A DNA stretch of 64,000 nucleotides from an uncultured Prevotella sp. Lineage in GTDB: Bacteria > Bacteroidota > Bacteroidia > Bacteroidales > Bacteroidaceae. Positions within the stretch are counted from its first letter, which is position 1. Every line of letters starts with the position of its first letter. Below are positions 19,628 through 27,792 of this stretch, piece by piece. Made by a program: the position numbers and the translations under genes. The notes beneath the pieces are model-generated. The model saw only the letters and a program-made list of their open reading frames with translations, made no database searches and was not told the DNA's origin. The stretch covers positions 20,898 through 84,897 of the forward strand of contig CAKQMS010000008.1 of assembly GCA_934254985.1 (NCBI GenBank), given 5' to 3'.

Positions 19628-20610
19628 AAAAGAAGAATCCTATACTCGAAATATTCAGCATAGAAAAGAAGCCTCAACGTGGACTCTTCGCCATAGAATG
19701 GGTGGTGGTGGCATATACTGTGCTCACGCTATTAACGGTGCTCTTTATATCTACCAAGCTTCAGCATCCCGACGCCATGATATGGGGCAGACTGCGAGTG
19801 TTGGCTTGCACTCTCGGATTGTGGCTTGTATACAGGCTGTTGCCATGTGGAGCCACAAGGTTGCTTAGAATATTGGTGCAGTTGGCATTATTAGGATGGT
19901 GGTATCCCGATACTTTCGAGATAAACAGAGTGTTCCCTAACCTCGACCATATCTTTGCTTCGGCAGAACAGAGCGTATTTGGCTGCCAGCCTGCCCTATT
20001 GTTCCACCAAGCCATGCCGTGGCATTGGTTTAGCGAGCTGATGGACCTTGGCTACGCCAGCTATTATCCGCTTATAGCTATGGTGGTGGTGTATTATTTC
20101 TTCTGTCGCTATGCTGAGTTTGAGCGAGCATCGTTTATCATCCTTGCCTCATTCTTCGCCTACTACGTGATTTATATCTATCTGCCAGTTACCGGACCGC
20201 AGTATTACTATCAGGCTGTAGGAATGAGCGATATTGCACAGGGAATATTCCCCAACCTTAACGACTATTTCTCCACCCATGCTGAACGCATGATAAGTCC
20301 GGGATGGAAGGACGGATTGTTCTACCACTTTGTAGAGCAAGCCCACGATGCAGGCGAACGTCCAACGGCAGCTTTCCCAAGTTCGCATGTTGGTGTGACA
20401 ACGATTCTGATGCTATTGGCATGGCACAGCGGTTCAAAGAAATTGCTGCTTTTCATGTTGCCATTCTATGTGCTGATGTGCTTTGCCACGGTTTACATCC
20501 TTGCCCACTATGCCATCGATGCAATAGCAGGATTGATAACAGGTGTGGCTTTCTATTTCCTGTTTCTATGGCTTTCTAAAGGCATGATAATAGGAAAGAA
20601 CGCACGATAA
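19624..20610 (+). CDS. PAP2-family membrane enzyme (Aur1/inositolphosphotransferase-like)
   Basis: A 328-residue polytopic membrane protein with about six hydrophobic helices. The last two carry the PAP2 motifs: AAFPSSHVGVTT (catalytic His in SSH) and YILAHYAIDAIAG (second His and Asp). The C-terminal arrangement is that of the PAP2_3 group, which includes fungal inositol phosphorylceramide synthase Aur1. It may therefore transfer a phospho-headgroup to a lipid instead of simply removing phosphate. Coupled to the upstream epimerase by a 4-nt overlap. Substrate is not determinable from sequence. Confidence 0.8.
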   Translation: MKKKNPILEIFSIEKKPQRGLFAIEWVVVAYTVLTLLTVLFISTKLQHPDAMIWGRLRVLACTLGLWLVYRLLPCGATRLLRILVQLALLGWWYPDTFEINRVFPNLDHIFASAEQSVFGCQPALLFHQAMPWHWFSELMDLGYASYYPLIAMVVVYYFFCRYAEFERASFIILASFFAYYVIYIYLPVTGPQYYYQAVGMSDIAQGIFPNLNDYFSTHAERMISPGWKDGLFYHFVEQAHDAGERPTAAFPSSHVGVTTILMLLAWHSGSKKLLLFMLPFYVLMCFATVYILAHYAIDAIAGLITGVAFYFLFLWLSKGMIIGKNAR

Positions 20611-20634
20611 TTAGTTTATGTGGCGAAAAATAAT

Positions 20635-20642
20635 TAACTTTG
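20635..20642 (+). promoter_or_regulatory. -7 element upstream of miaB
   Basis: TAACTTTG followed by CAGCC, 34 bp before the miaB ATG. It suggests miaB can be transcribed separately from the epimerase operon. Confidence 0.6.
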
Positions 20643-20676
20643 CAGCCATAATATAAATATGTATATATAGAAAAGA

Positions 20677-22008
20677 ATGAAAAAATTATATATTGAGACT
20701 TACGGATGCCAGATGAATGTTGCCGACTCTGAGTTGGTGGCATCAATAATGAAGATGGCAGGATACGAGGTGTGCGACAACGAAAACGAAGCCGACGCCA
20801 TATTCCTTAACACTTGCTCTATTCGCGAAAATGCGGAAAACAAGGTAATTAATCGCCTCGACATTCTGCACGCTATGGGCAAGAAGCGCGAAACACCACT
20901 CATCATCGGAGTGCTGGGATGTATGGCAGAGCGCGTGAAAGACGACTTGATACAGAACCACCATGCCAACTTGGTATGTGGACCAGACTCATATCTCAAC
21001 TTGCCTGATATGATAGCGCAATGCGAAAATGGCACCAACGCTATCGACATCAAGCTATCGTTGACAGAAACCTATCGCGATGTAATACCACAAAGATTGG
21101 GCGGCAACCGTGTGAGCGGATTTGTAAGCATCATGCGTGGTTGCAACAACTTCTGCCACTATTGCATCGTGCCTTACACTCGTGGACGTGAGCGTAGCCG
21201 CGATGTAGAGAGCATATTGGCTGAGGTACGCGACCTTCACGACCGTGGCTTCAAAGAGGTTACACTATTGGGACAGAACGTTAACTCGTATGGCTTGTTG
21301 CCTAATGGTTCACGCCCAGAGAATGGAACTTCGTTTGCCGAACTATTGCGCACGGTAGCCCATGAGGTGCCAGATATGCGTGTGCGCTTCACCACCTCTA
21401 ATCCTGAGGATATGACAGAAGACATTCTTCACGCTATTGCCGACGAGCCAAACATCTGCAAGCATATCCACTTCCCTGTGCAGAGCGGAAGCGACAAGAT
21501 ATTGAAGCTCATGAACCGCAAATATACACGCCAGGAATATCTCGACCATGTGGAGGCGATAAGAAGAATTATCCCTGGTTGCGGACTCACTACCGACATC
21601 TTTGTTGGCTATCATGACGAGACTCCTGAAGACCATCAGCAAACTCTCGACCTTGTACGCGAGGTAGGTTTCGACTCTGCCTTTATGTTTAAATATTCTG
21701 AGCGCCCTGGCACCTATGCAGCTAAGCATTTGCCTGACAACGTTTCTGAGGAAACAAAGATAGAGCGACTCAACGAGCTTATACAGCTTCAGACTCAGAT
21801 GAGCGCTGAGCGCAACAAGCAAGACGAAGGCAAGGTATTTGAGATATTGATAGAATCGTTTGCTAAGCGCAGCCGTGAGCAGATGATGGGACGCACAGAG
21901 CAAAACAAGGCTGTAGTAATAGCTCGCAACAACCATAAGCCTGGCGACAGAGTTAAAGTGCGCATCACAGGCTCTACTTCGGCTACTCTCTTTGGAGAGG
22001 AAATTTAA
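20677..22008 (+). CDS. miaB: tRNA-2-methylthio-N6-dimethylallyladenosine synthase
   Basis: A 443-residue radical-SAM methylthiotransferase that adds a methylthio group to i6A37 in tRNAs reading UNN codons. The N-terminal UPF0004 domain has three cluster cysteines: YGCQMN (Cys11), NTCSIRE (Cys47) and LGCMAER (Cys82). The radical-SAM cluster is RGCNNFCHYCIVPYTRGRERS (CxxxCxxC). The C-terminal TRAM domain ends with VKVRITGSTSATLFGE. YGCQMNVADSE distinguishes MiaB from RimO and MtaB. The ABC exporter gene follows after 26 bp. Confidence 0.96.
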   Translation: MKKLYIETYGCQMNVADSELVASIMKMAGYEVCDNENEADAIFLNTCSIRENAENKVINRLDILHAMGKKRETPLIIGVLGCMAERVKDDLIQNHHANLVCGPDSYLNLPDMIAQCENGTNAIDIKLSLTETYRDVIPQRLGGNRVSGFVSIMRGCNNFCHYCIVPYTRGRERSRDVESILAEVRDLHDRGFKEVTLLGQNVNSYGLLPNGSRPENGTSFAELLRTVAHEVPDMRVRFTTSNPEDMTEDILHAIADEPNICKHIHFPVQSGSDKILKLMNRKYTRQEYLDHVEAIRRIIPGCGLTTDIFVGYHDETPEDHQQTLDLVREVGFDSAFMFKYSERPGTYAAKHLPDNVSEETKIERLNELIQLQTQMSAERNKQDEGKVFEILIESFAKRSREQMMGRTEQNKAVVIARNNHKPGDRVKVRITGSTSATLFGEEI

Positions 22009-22034
22009 TATCAACGCAAAGAGAGAGAATACCA

Positions 22035-23888
22035 ATGAAAGAATTCCTGCAAATACTAAAGCGGTTTGTGCCGCCATACAAGAAATTCCTGACGTTGAGC
22101 ATCGTCTTCAATATATTGTCGGCAATACTCAACATATTCTCGTTTGCTGCTCTGATACCAATATTGCAAATCTTGTTCCAGGTAGATGGCGGCATTCGTG
22201 CCAACGACTTGATGACTTGGGACGGCACATGGAGCACAGCAAAAGAGGTGGCTACAAACAACCTGTATTTCTACATACAGAACTTCATAATCGAGTATAG
22301 TGCTTCGACAGCGTTGCTGGTGATAGGATTATTCCTCGCTTTCATGACTTTCCTGAAGACGGGAGCCTACTTCCTTTCGTCAGCCACTATCATCCCTATT
22401 CGTACTGGTATTGTGCGCGACATCCGCAATCAGCTATACCAGAAGATAAACTCGCTGTCGTTGGGATTCTTTAGCGAAGAGCGCAAGGGCGACATCTTAG
22501 CTCGTATGAGTGGTGATGTGCAGGAGGTTGAAAACAGCATCATGTCGTCGCTCGACATGCTGTTTAAGAACCCTATTCTTATAATCTCTTATTTCGCAGC
22601 TCTTGTGGTTATCAGCTGGCAGCTCACATTGTTTACCATAGTATTTGTGCCATGCTTCGGATGGTTTATGGGCGTAGTGGGCAGAAAGTTGAAAGCCAAG
22701 AGTACTGAGGCGCAAAGCCTATGGAGCGACACCATGAGCATGGTGGAAGAAACCTTGGGCGGACTACGCATCATCAAGGCTTTCTGTGCAGAAGAAAAGA
22801 TGAACCAAAGCTTTGCTAAGGTGAATGGCGAATATCGCGACCATATCATGCGAGTGAACATTCGTCAGCAGATGGCTCATCCTATGAGCGAATTCTTGGG
22901 TACAATACTCATCGTGATAGTATTGTGGTTTGGCGGTATCTTGGTGCTCGACTATGGTCGCATCGATGGTCCTACCATCATCTTCTACCTCGTGATGTTG
23001 TACAGCATCATCAACCCTCTGAAAGACTTCTCTAAGGCTACATACAATATTCCTAAGGGATTGGCTTCTATGGATCGTATCGACAAGATTCTGAGAGCTG
23101 AGGTAGATATTAAAGACAAGGAAAACCCTGAGCATATTGCAGAATTCAAACATCAGATAGAATTCCGCCATGTGTCGTTTGCTTATACCGACCATAATAG
23201 CAACGAACTGGTGTATGTGCTTAAAGACATAAATCTCGTTATTCCTAAGGGTAAGACAATAGCATTGGTAGGACAAAGCGGTAGCGGAAAGAGTACGATG
23301 GTAGACTTGATTCCACGCTACTACGATGTGCAGGAAGGCGAGGTGCTCATCGATGGCATCAACGTGAAGGATATTGCCGTTCACGACCTACGTCAGCTGA
23401 TGGGCAACGTTAACCAAGAGGCTATACTCTTCAATGCTTCATTCAAAGACAACATACGCTTCGGCAAGACCGATGCTACCGACGAAGAAATAGCTAACGC
23501 AGCAAAGATTGCTAATGCCTACGACTTCATTATGCAGTCGGAACATGGTTTCGATACCAACATCGGCGACCGTGGTGGCAGACTATCTGGAGGTCAGCGC
23601 CAGCGTGTGAGCATAGCTCGTGCTATATTGAAGAATCCTCCTATCCTCATCCTCGACGAGGCTACTTCAGCCCTTGATACAGAGAGCGAGCGACTGGTGC
23701 AGGATGCGTTGGAGAAACTCATGAAGACTCGCACCACAATAGCTGTGGCTCACCGTTTGAGCACTATCAAGCATGCCGATGAAATATGCGTGCTACATGA
23801 AGGTAAGATTGTGGAGCGCGGTTCGCACGAAGAGTTGATAAACAAAGACGGATATTATCGTAAGTTGCACGATATGCAGCAAGTATAA
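22035..23888 (+). CDS. ABC exporter, fused permease-ATPase (MsbA-like)
   Basis: A 617-residue half-transporter of the type IV exporter fold. The N-terminal half has about six membrane helices (residues 20-330). The ATPase has Walker A GQSGSGKST, Q-loop near VNQEAILF, signature LSGGQRQR, Walker B ILILDEATSALD and the switch His in VAHRLSTIKHAD. It would act as a homodimer in the inner membrane. Neighbours with lipid A-like acyltransferase and sulfatase functions favour a lipid or lipopolysaccharide flippase role like MsbA; drug or peptide export cannot be excluded. It begins 26 bp after miaB and is followed by the sulfatase gene after 47 bp. Confidence 0.88.
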   Translation: MKEFLQILKRFVPPYKKFLTLSIVFNILSAILNIFSFAALIPILQILFQVDGGIRANDLMTWDGTWSTAKEVATNNLYFYIQNFIIEYSASTALLVIGLFLAFMTFLKTGAYFLSSATIIPIRTGIVRDIRNQLYQKINSLSLGFFSEERKGDILARMSGDVQEVENSIMSSLDMLFKNPILIISYFAALVVISWQLTLFTIVFVPCFGWFMGVVGRKLKAKSTEAQSLWSDTMSMVEETLGGLRIIKAFCAEEKMNQSFAKVNGEYRDHIMRVNIRQQMAHPMSEFLGTILIVIVLWFGGILVLDYGRIDGPTIIFYLVMLYSIINPLKDFSKATYNIPKGLASMDRIDKILRAEVDIKDKENPEHIAEFKHQIEFRHVSFAYTDHNSNELVYVLKDINLVIPKGKTIALVGQSGSGKSTMVDLIPRYYDVQEGEVLIDGINVKDIAVHDLRQLMGNVNQEAILFNASFKDNIRFGKTDATDEEIANAAKIANAYDFIMQSEHGFDTNIGDRGGRLSGGQRQRVSIARAILKNPPILILDEATSALDTESERLVQDALEKLMKTRTTIAVAHRLSTIKHADEICVLHEGKIVERGSHEELINKDGYYRKLHDMQQV

Positions 23889-23935
23889 TGTAAGGAACGA
23901 ACGTTAAGTATTGAAGATTTAAACAAAAATTGAAG

Positions 23936-25909
23936 ATGAGAGCAAAATATATGATGTCCTTTATGCGTGGACTTCTCATATCTTCTGCATTAGTAGTGGG
24001 CATACTGATGCTCATGCGCATTATTTTCACTATAATAAATGTACCATCATCGGTTATTGCTGAAAATATCGGCGATATACCGATGGTTGTTTATAATGCT
24101 TTACGTTTCGACCTTCAAATAACAGCCTACGTAGCATTGTTGCCTACGGTGATTATGCTGATACAACCACTCGTAGCATCATCACGCTTACGACAATGGC
24201 TAAAGAACTTCTGTAGCTGGTATTATATGGTAGCAATAGTGGCACTCGCCATACTCTCTGCCATCGACCTGTGCTATTTCATCAATTTTAATAGCCATAT
24301 TTCTATCACCTTCTTCGACTTTTTCGACGAAGAACCTTTAAGTTTAATCCAAACTATTTGGGACGACTACCCCGTGGTATGGATGTTTTTAGGAGTAAGC
24401 GCAATAGGTTTTATTGCCAAGAAAGCTACTAATTGGGCATACTCAAAAGTAATAGATGCAACGAGCAACAACGATGCTATAGCCCAATTATCATATAAGG
24501 CACTAACGATACGTGTGATAATATATTTGGCAGTATTGGTGGTATTTTTGCGAGGCTCTGTAGGCAGATTTCCATTAAATGTGGAAGATCTTGTAGTGTC
24601 GACCGAAGAACGTATTAACAATATTATTCCTAATGCCCCTTATATGCTAAAGAAAGCCATGAAGGAAAAATCGGTAGTTTTCGATATGAAAACCACACAG
24701 GCACTCTTAAAGGAATATGGGTTTAAGGATTTGAAAGAGGCTTTCGATATTGTTGCTGATACTAATATACCACTTACCAACGATACATTAAGCAACTTGC
24801 GCAAAGTACTATTCAGCCATGCTGGCGACACGCTAAAACATAAGCAGCCAAACATCTTGTTGCTATGCTGCGAAAGCTGGAGCAATTATTTGCTACACAT
24901 GGGACCAGCCATACAATGTGGTATGGAGAAACATTTTGCACAAGATATAGTATTCGACAATTTCCAGTCTGTGAGAAATGGAACAATAGCTACTATAGAA
25001 AACATCACGGTTTCAACTCCATATCCACGAGTTTTTCGTTCAGTATATCGTAAGTATTGTTTGCCATCGTCAATAGCCATTCCATTTATAAATAGCGGCT
25101 ATAGTTGCGAATTTCTGTCAGGAATGGACTTGTCGTGGGAAAACTGTAATGATGCGCTTAAAATGCAGAAATTCAGTAAGCTGACAGGTAAGTTTGAGAT
25201 ACTGAAGGAAGACCCAAAGGCTGAATATAATAGCATTGGCGTTTACGACGAATATATGCTAAACATACTGCTTCGTAGGCTTAACAATAAGACGGCACAA
25301 CCACAGATGATAATGGCTATGACTACTACCAATCATCCACCTTTGGATATTCCAAGTCATGCCAATGTGCCTACACTACCAAAGAATTTCTGTAAACAAA
25401 AATGTTTTAACAACGTGGGCGAAGAAGTGGTGGAGAAATACTTAAAGGCATTCCAGTATTTCGACATTTGCCTTGTACATTTCCTCGACGAGTTTAAGAA
25501 ATCGCCTGCCGCTGAGAACACAATAATAATGATTACGGGCGACCATAACGTACGCTCTATTCTGAATTACAACGTGATAGGTAAAAGATGGCAGAACTCA
25601 GTACCGCTATATATCTATTTACCTCCTTATCTTCGTGGCACAAACTATCCAATACACCCAAAGAAATGGGGGTGCCACTACGACATGGTGGCAACACTTG
25701 CACCTTTTGCATTCAAGAATACCGACTATATGAAACTCGGTAACAACCTCTTGGATAAATCCATAACCGTGGAACAGTCGTATAGTTACAACGAGGAGCA
25801 AACAAGAGCAGAGAACGCATATTTGCCTAAAGCAAAACGCATAACAGCAGCTCGCGAAATGCTGCTTAGACTATATTTTCAAAAGGTGTTTGCAGAAATT
25901 AAACATTAG
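23936..25909 (+). CDS. LtaS-like membrane sulfatase (phosphoglycerol/phosphoethanolamine transferase)
   Basis: A 657-residue protein with about five N-terminal membrane helices (to roughly residue 210) and an extracytoplasmic alkaline-phosphatase-type domain. KQPNILLLCCESW provides the first metal-binding acidic residue. NGTIATIEN carries the likely catalytic Thr, and MITGDHNVRS supplies Asp and His ligands. This layout is that of lipoteichoic-acid synthase-type enzymes, which in Gram-negatives modify glycans or lipids with phosphoglycerol or phosphoethanolamine. I prefer the ATG at 23936; a TTG two codons earlier is open too. It lies in an envelope gene cluster. Confidence 0.83.
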   Translation: MRAKYMMSFMRGLLISSALVVGILMLMRIIFTIINVPSSVIAENIGDIPMVVYNALRFDLQITAYVALLPTVIMLIQPLVASSRLRQWLKNFCSWYYMVAIVALAILSAIDLCYFINFNSHISITFFDFFDEEPLSLIQTIWDDYPVVWMFLGVSAIGFIAKKATNWAYSKVIDATSNNDAIAQLSYKALTIRVIIYLAVLVVFLRGSVGRFPLNVEDLVVSTEERINNIIPNAPYMLKKAMKEKSVVFDMKTTQALLKEYGFKDLKEAFDIVADTNIPLTNDTLSNLRKVLFSHAGDTLKHKQPNILLLCCESWSNYLLHMGPAIQCGMEKHFAQDIVFDNFQSVRNGTIATIENITVSTPYPRVFRSVYRKYCLPSSIAIPFINSGYSCEFLSGMDLSWENCNDALKMQKFSKLTGKFEILKEDPKAEYNSIGVYDEYMLNILLRRLNNKTAQPQMIMAMTTTNHPPLDIPSHANVPTLPKNFCKQKCFNNVGEEVVEKYLKAFQYFDICLVHFLDEFKKSPAAENTIIMITGDHNVRSILNYNVIGKRWQNSVPLYIYLPPYLRGTNYPIHPKKWGCHYDMVATLAPFAFKNTDYMKLGNNLLDKSITVEQSYSYNEEQTRAENAYLPKAKRITAAREMLLRLYFQKVFAEIKH

Positions 25910-25964
25910 TAATTTGATAAAAGCAATTCGATAATAATAATCAAATATTCATAATTTTATATTT

Positions 25965-26891
25965 ATGAAAAAGTTATTATATGGCATAGCTTTCGGCATC
26001 TGGTATCTGATGTCGCTACTGCCGCTTAGGGTTTTATACCTGGTGAGCGACGGCTTGTTCTACTTGGTGTTTTATGTTGTAAAATATCGACGACCATTAG
26101 TAAAGAAGCATCTTGCAGATAGCTTCCCTGAAAAGAGCGAGGCTGAGCGCTTGAAAATAGAAAAAGAATTCTATTCTTGGTTTTGTGACTATATAGTAGA
26201 GAGCATCAAACTCTTTACTATGAGCAAGAAACAAGTGATGAAGCGTATGCAGTTTACAGGCGTGGAGAAGGTAAGAGAATCTTGCCAGAAAGGACAGTCG
26301 TGTGCCGTATACTTAGGTCATTATTGCAACTGGGAATGGGTTACTTCGTTGCCACTATGGGCAGGCGAAGACATTACCTTTGGACAAATATACCACGTAT
26401 TGGAGAATCCTGCCTTCGACAAACTATTCCTTTATCTGCGCAATCGCCTTGGCGCCATCAGCATTCCTATGGCTGAGACGTTGAGAAAGATAGTGAAAAT
26501 GCGACAAGAAGGCAAACATATTGTTATTGGCTTCATTGCCGACCAAGTGCCACATTGGAACAACATACACTATTGGACCAACTTCTTGAACCACGATACG
26601 CCTGTATTGACAGGTACTGAGAAGATAGCAAAGAAGGCTAACTTCGCCGTTTATTATCTCGACATGCAGAGAGTGAAGCGCGGTTATTATAAAGGAGAAT
26701 TCAAACTTCTGACAGATAAACCAAAAGACTATAAAGACTTCGATATCACAGAGATGTATTTCCGTGAGCTTGAGAAGACTATTCAGCGACAGCCTGCTTA
26801 TTGGCTTTGGACTCACAACCGCTGGAAGCGCACTCGCGAAAAATGGCTGCAGAAGATGGCTGCTATGGCAGAAAACAAAAACAAGGTATAA
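25965..26891 (+). CDS. Lipid A acyltransferase, LpxL/HtrB-like
   Basis: A 308-residue inner-membrane acyltransferase that adds a secondary acyl chain to a lipid A precursor. It has an N-terminal membrane anchor (LLYGIAFGIWYLMSLLPLRVLY). The catalytic H-x4-E is in LGHYCNWEWV (near residue 120). A later segment IGFIADQVPHWNN is typical of LpxL relatives. The C-terminal YWLWTHNRWKRT is the family's conserved end. It is followed after 25 bp by a WaaE-like glycosyltransferase gene, and preceded by the LtaS-like gene. Confidence 0.9.
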   Translation: MKKLLYGIAFGIWYLMSLLPLRVLYLVSDGLFYLVFYVVKYRRPLVKKHLADSFPEKSEAERLKIEKEFYSWFCDYIVESIKLFTMSKKQVMKRMQFTGVEKVRESCQKGQSCAVYLGHYCNWEWVTSLPLWAGEDITFGQIYHVLENPAFDKLFLYLRNRLGAISIPMAETLRKIVKMRQEGKHIVIGFIADQVPHWNNIHYWTNFLNHDTPVLTGTEKIAKKANFAVYYLDMQRVKRGYYKGEFKLLTDKPKDYKDFDITEMYFRELEKTIQRQPAYWLWTHNRWKRTREKWLQKMAAMAENKNKV

Positions 26892-26916
26892 TATAACCAC
26901 CATAAAAACGGAATAT

Positions 26917-27687
26917 ATGGATGATAATAAGATTTCTGTTGTTATCAACACCTATAATGCAGAGAAGTTCTTGAAGAGAGTATTAGACTCGGTGAAGGAC
27001 TTTGACGAAATCGTGGTCTGCGACATGGAGAGCACCGACAATACCGTGGCTATAGCTAAAGAATACGGCTGCAAGGTGGTGGTATTTCCTAAAGGCGACT
27101 GTGTGAGTGCAGAACCAGCACGAACCTTCGCTATTCAGAGTGCAACTATGAAATGGGTGTTAGTATTAGATGCCGACGAGCTGGTGACTCCAGAGCTAAA
27201 GGAATATCTCTACGAGCATATTTTTCATAAGGATGCTGCAGAAGGATTGTGGATACCACGCAAAAACTATTTCATGGGACGATTCATGCATAGCACTTAT
27301 CCCGACTATCTGCTGAGATTCTTTATCAAAGAAGGAACTACTTGGCCTCCATACGTTCATACATTCCCTATAGTGAAGGGTAGACAGGAAAGGATTCCTG
27401 CCAAGCGCAAGGAATTGGCTTTCATACATCTTGCCAATGAAAATGTGCGAACCATGGTAGGTAAAACAAACCAGTATACGGAAAGCGAAGTAGAGAAAAA
27501 GAAAAACAAAAACTATGGCATAGCAGCATTGATATACCGCCCTATGTTCCGCTTCTTTAAGTCGTATATATTAAAAGGTGGCATCAGAGATGGTAAAGTA
27601 GGCTTTATCTGCGCTTGCTACGATGGTTTCTACCAGTTTGTTGCTGTATGCAAGATATTAGAAAGAAAATATAGAAAGGAAATATAG
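26917..27687 (+). CDS. Glycosyltransferase family 2, WaaE/KdtX-like
   Basis: A 256-residue inverting glycosyltransferase. KISVVINTYNAEKFLKRVLDSV opens the GT-A fold, and VLVLDADELVTPEL is the DxD region that binds the nucleotide sugar and metal. The mid part (GLWIPRKNYFMGRFM) and length fit the WaaE/KdtX group, which adds a glucose-type residue to the LPS inner core. No membrane helix is present; basic residues near the C-terminus suggest peripheral membrane binding. I start at 26917 because the longer open frame lies inside the acyltransferase gene. It is the last gene of the envelope run. Confidence 0.88.
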   Translation: MDDNKISVVINTYNAEKFLKRVLDSVKDFDEIVVCDMESTDNTVAIAKEYGCKVVVFPKGDCVSAEPARTFAIQSATMKWVLVLDADELVTPELKEYLYEHIFHKDAAEGLWIPRKNYFMGRFMHSTYPDYLLRFFIKEGTTWPPYVHTFPIVKGRQERIPAKRKELAFIHLANENVRTMVGKTNQYTESEVEKKKNKNYGIAALIYRPMFRFFKSYILKGGIRDGKVGFICACYDGFYQFVAVCKILERKYRKEI

Positions 27688-27737
27688 AAAGAAATTATAT
27701 AATAGCAACAGACTTTTAACATTATAAAAACTAAAAG

Positions 27738-27766
27738 GGGGCTATCTTCGCAATGAAGATAGCCCC
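27738..27766. terminator. Bidirectional terminator between convergent genes
   Basis: GGGGCTATCTTC / GAAGATAGCCCC around a 5-nt loop lies between the convergent GT2 and T9SS cargo genes. The T run is short on the plus side and longer on the minus side. Confidence 0.85.
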
Positions 27767-27792
27767 TTCGTTATTACAGTTTATATAAAAAC

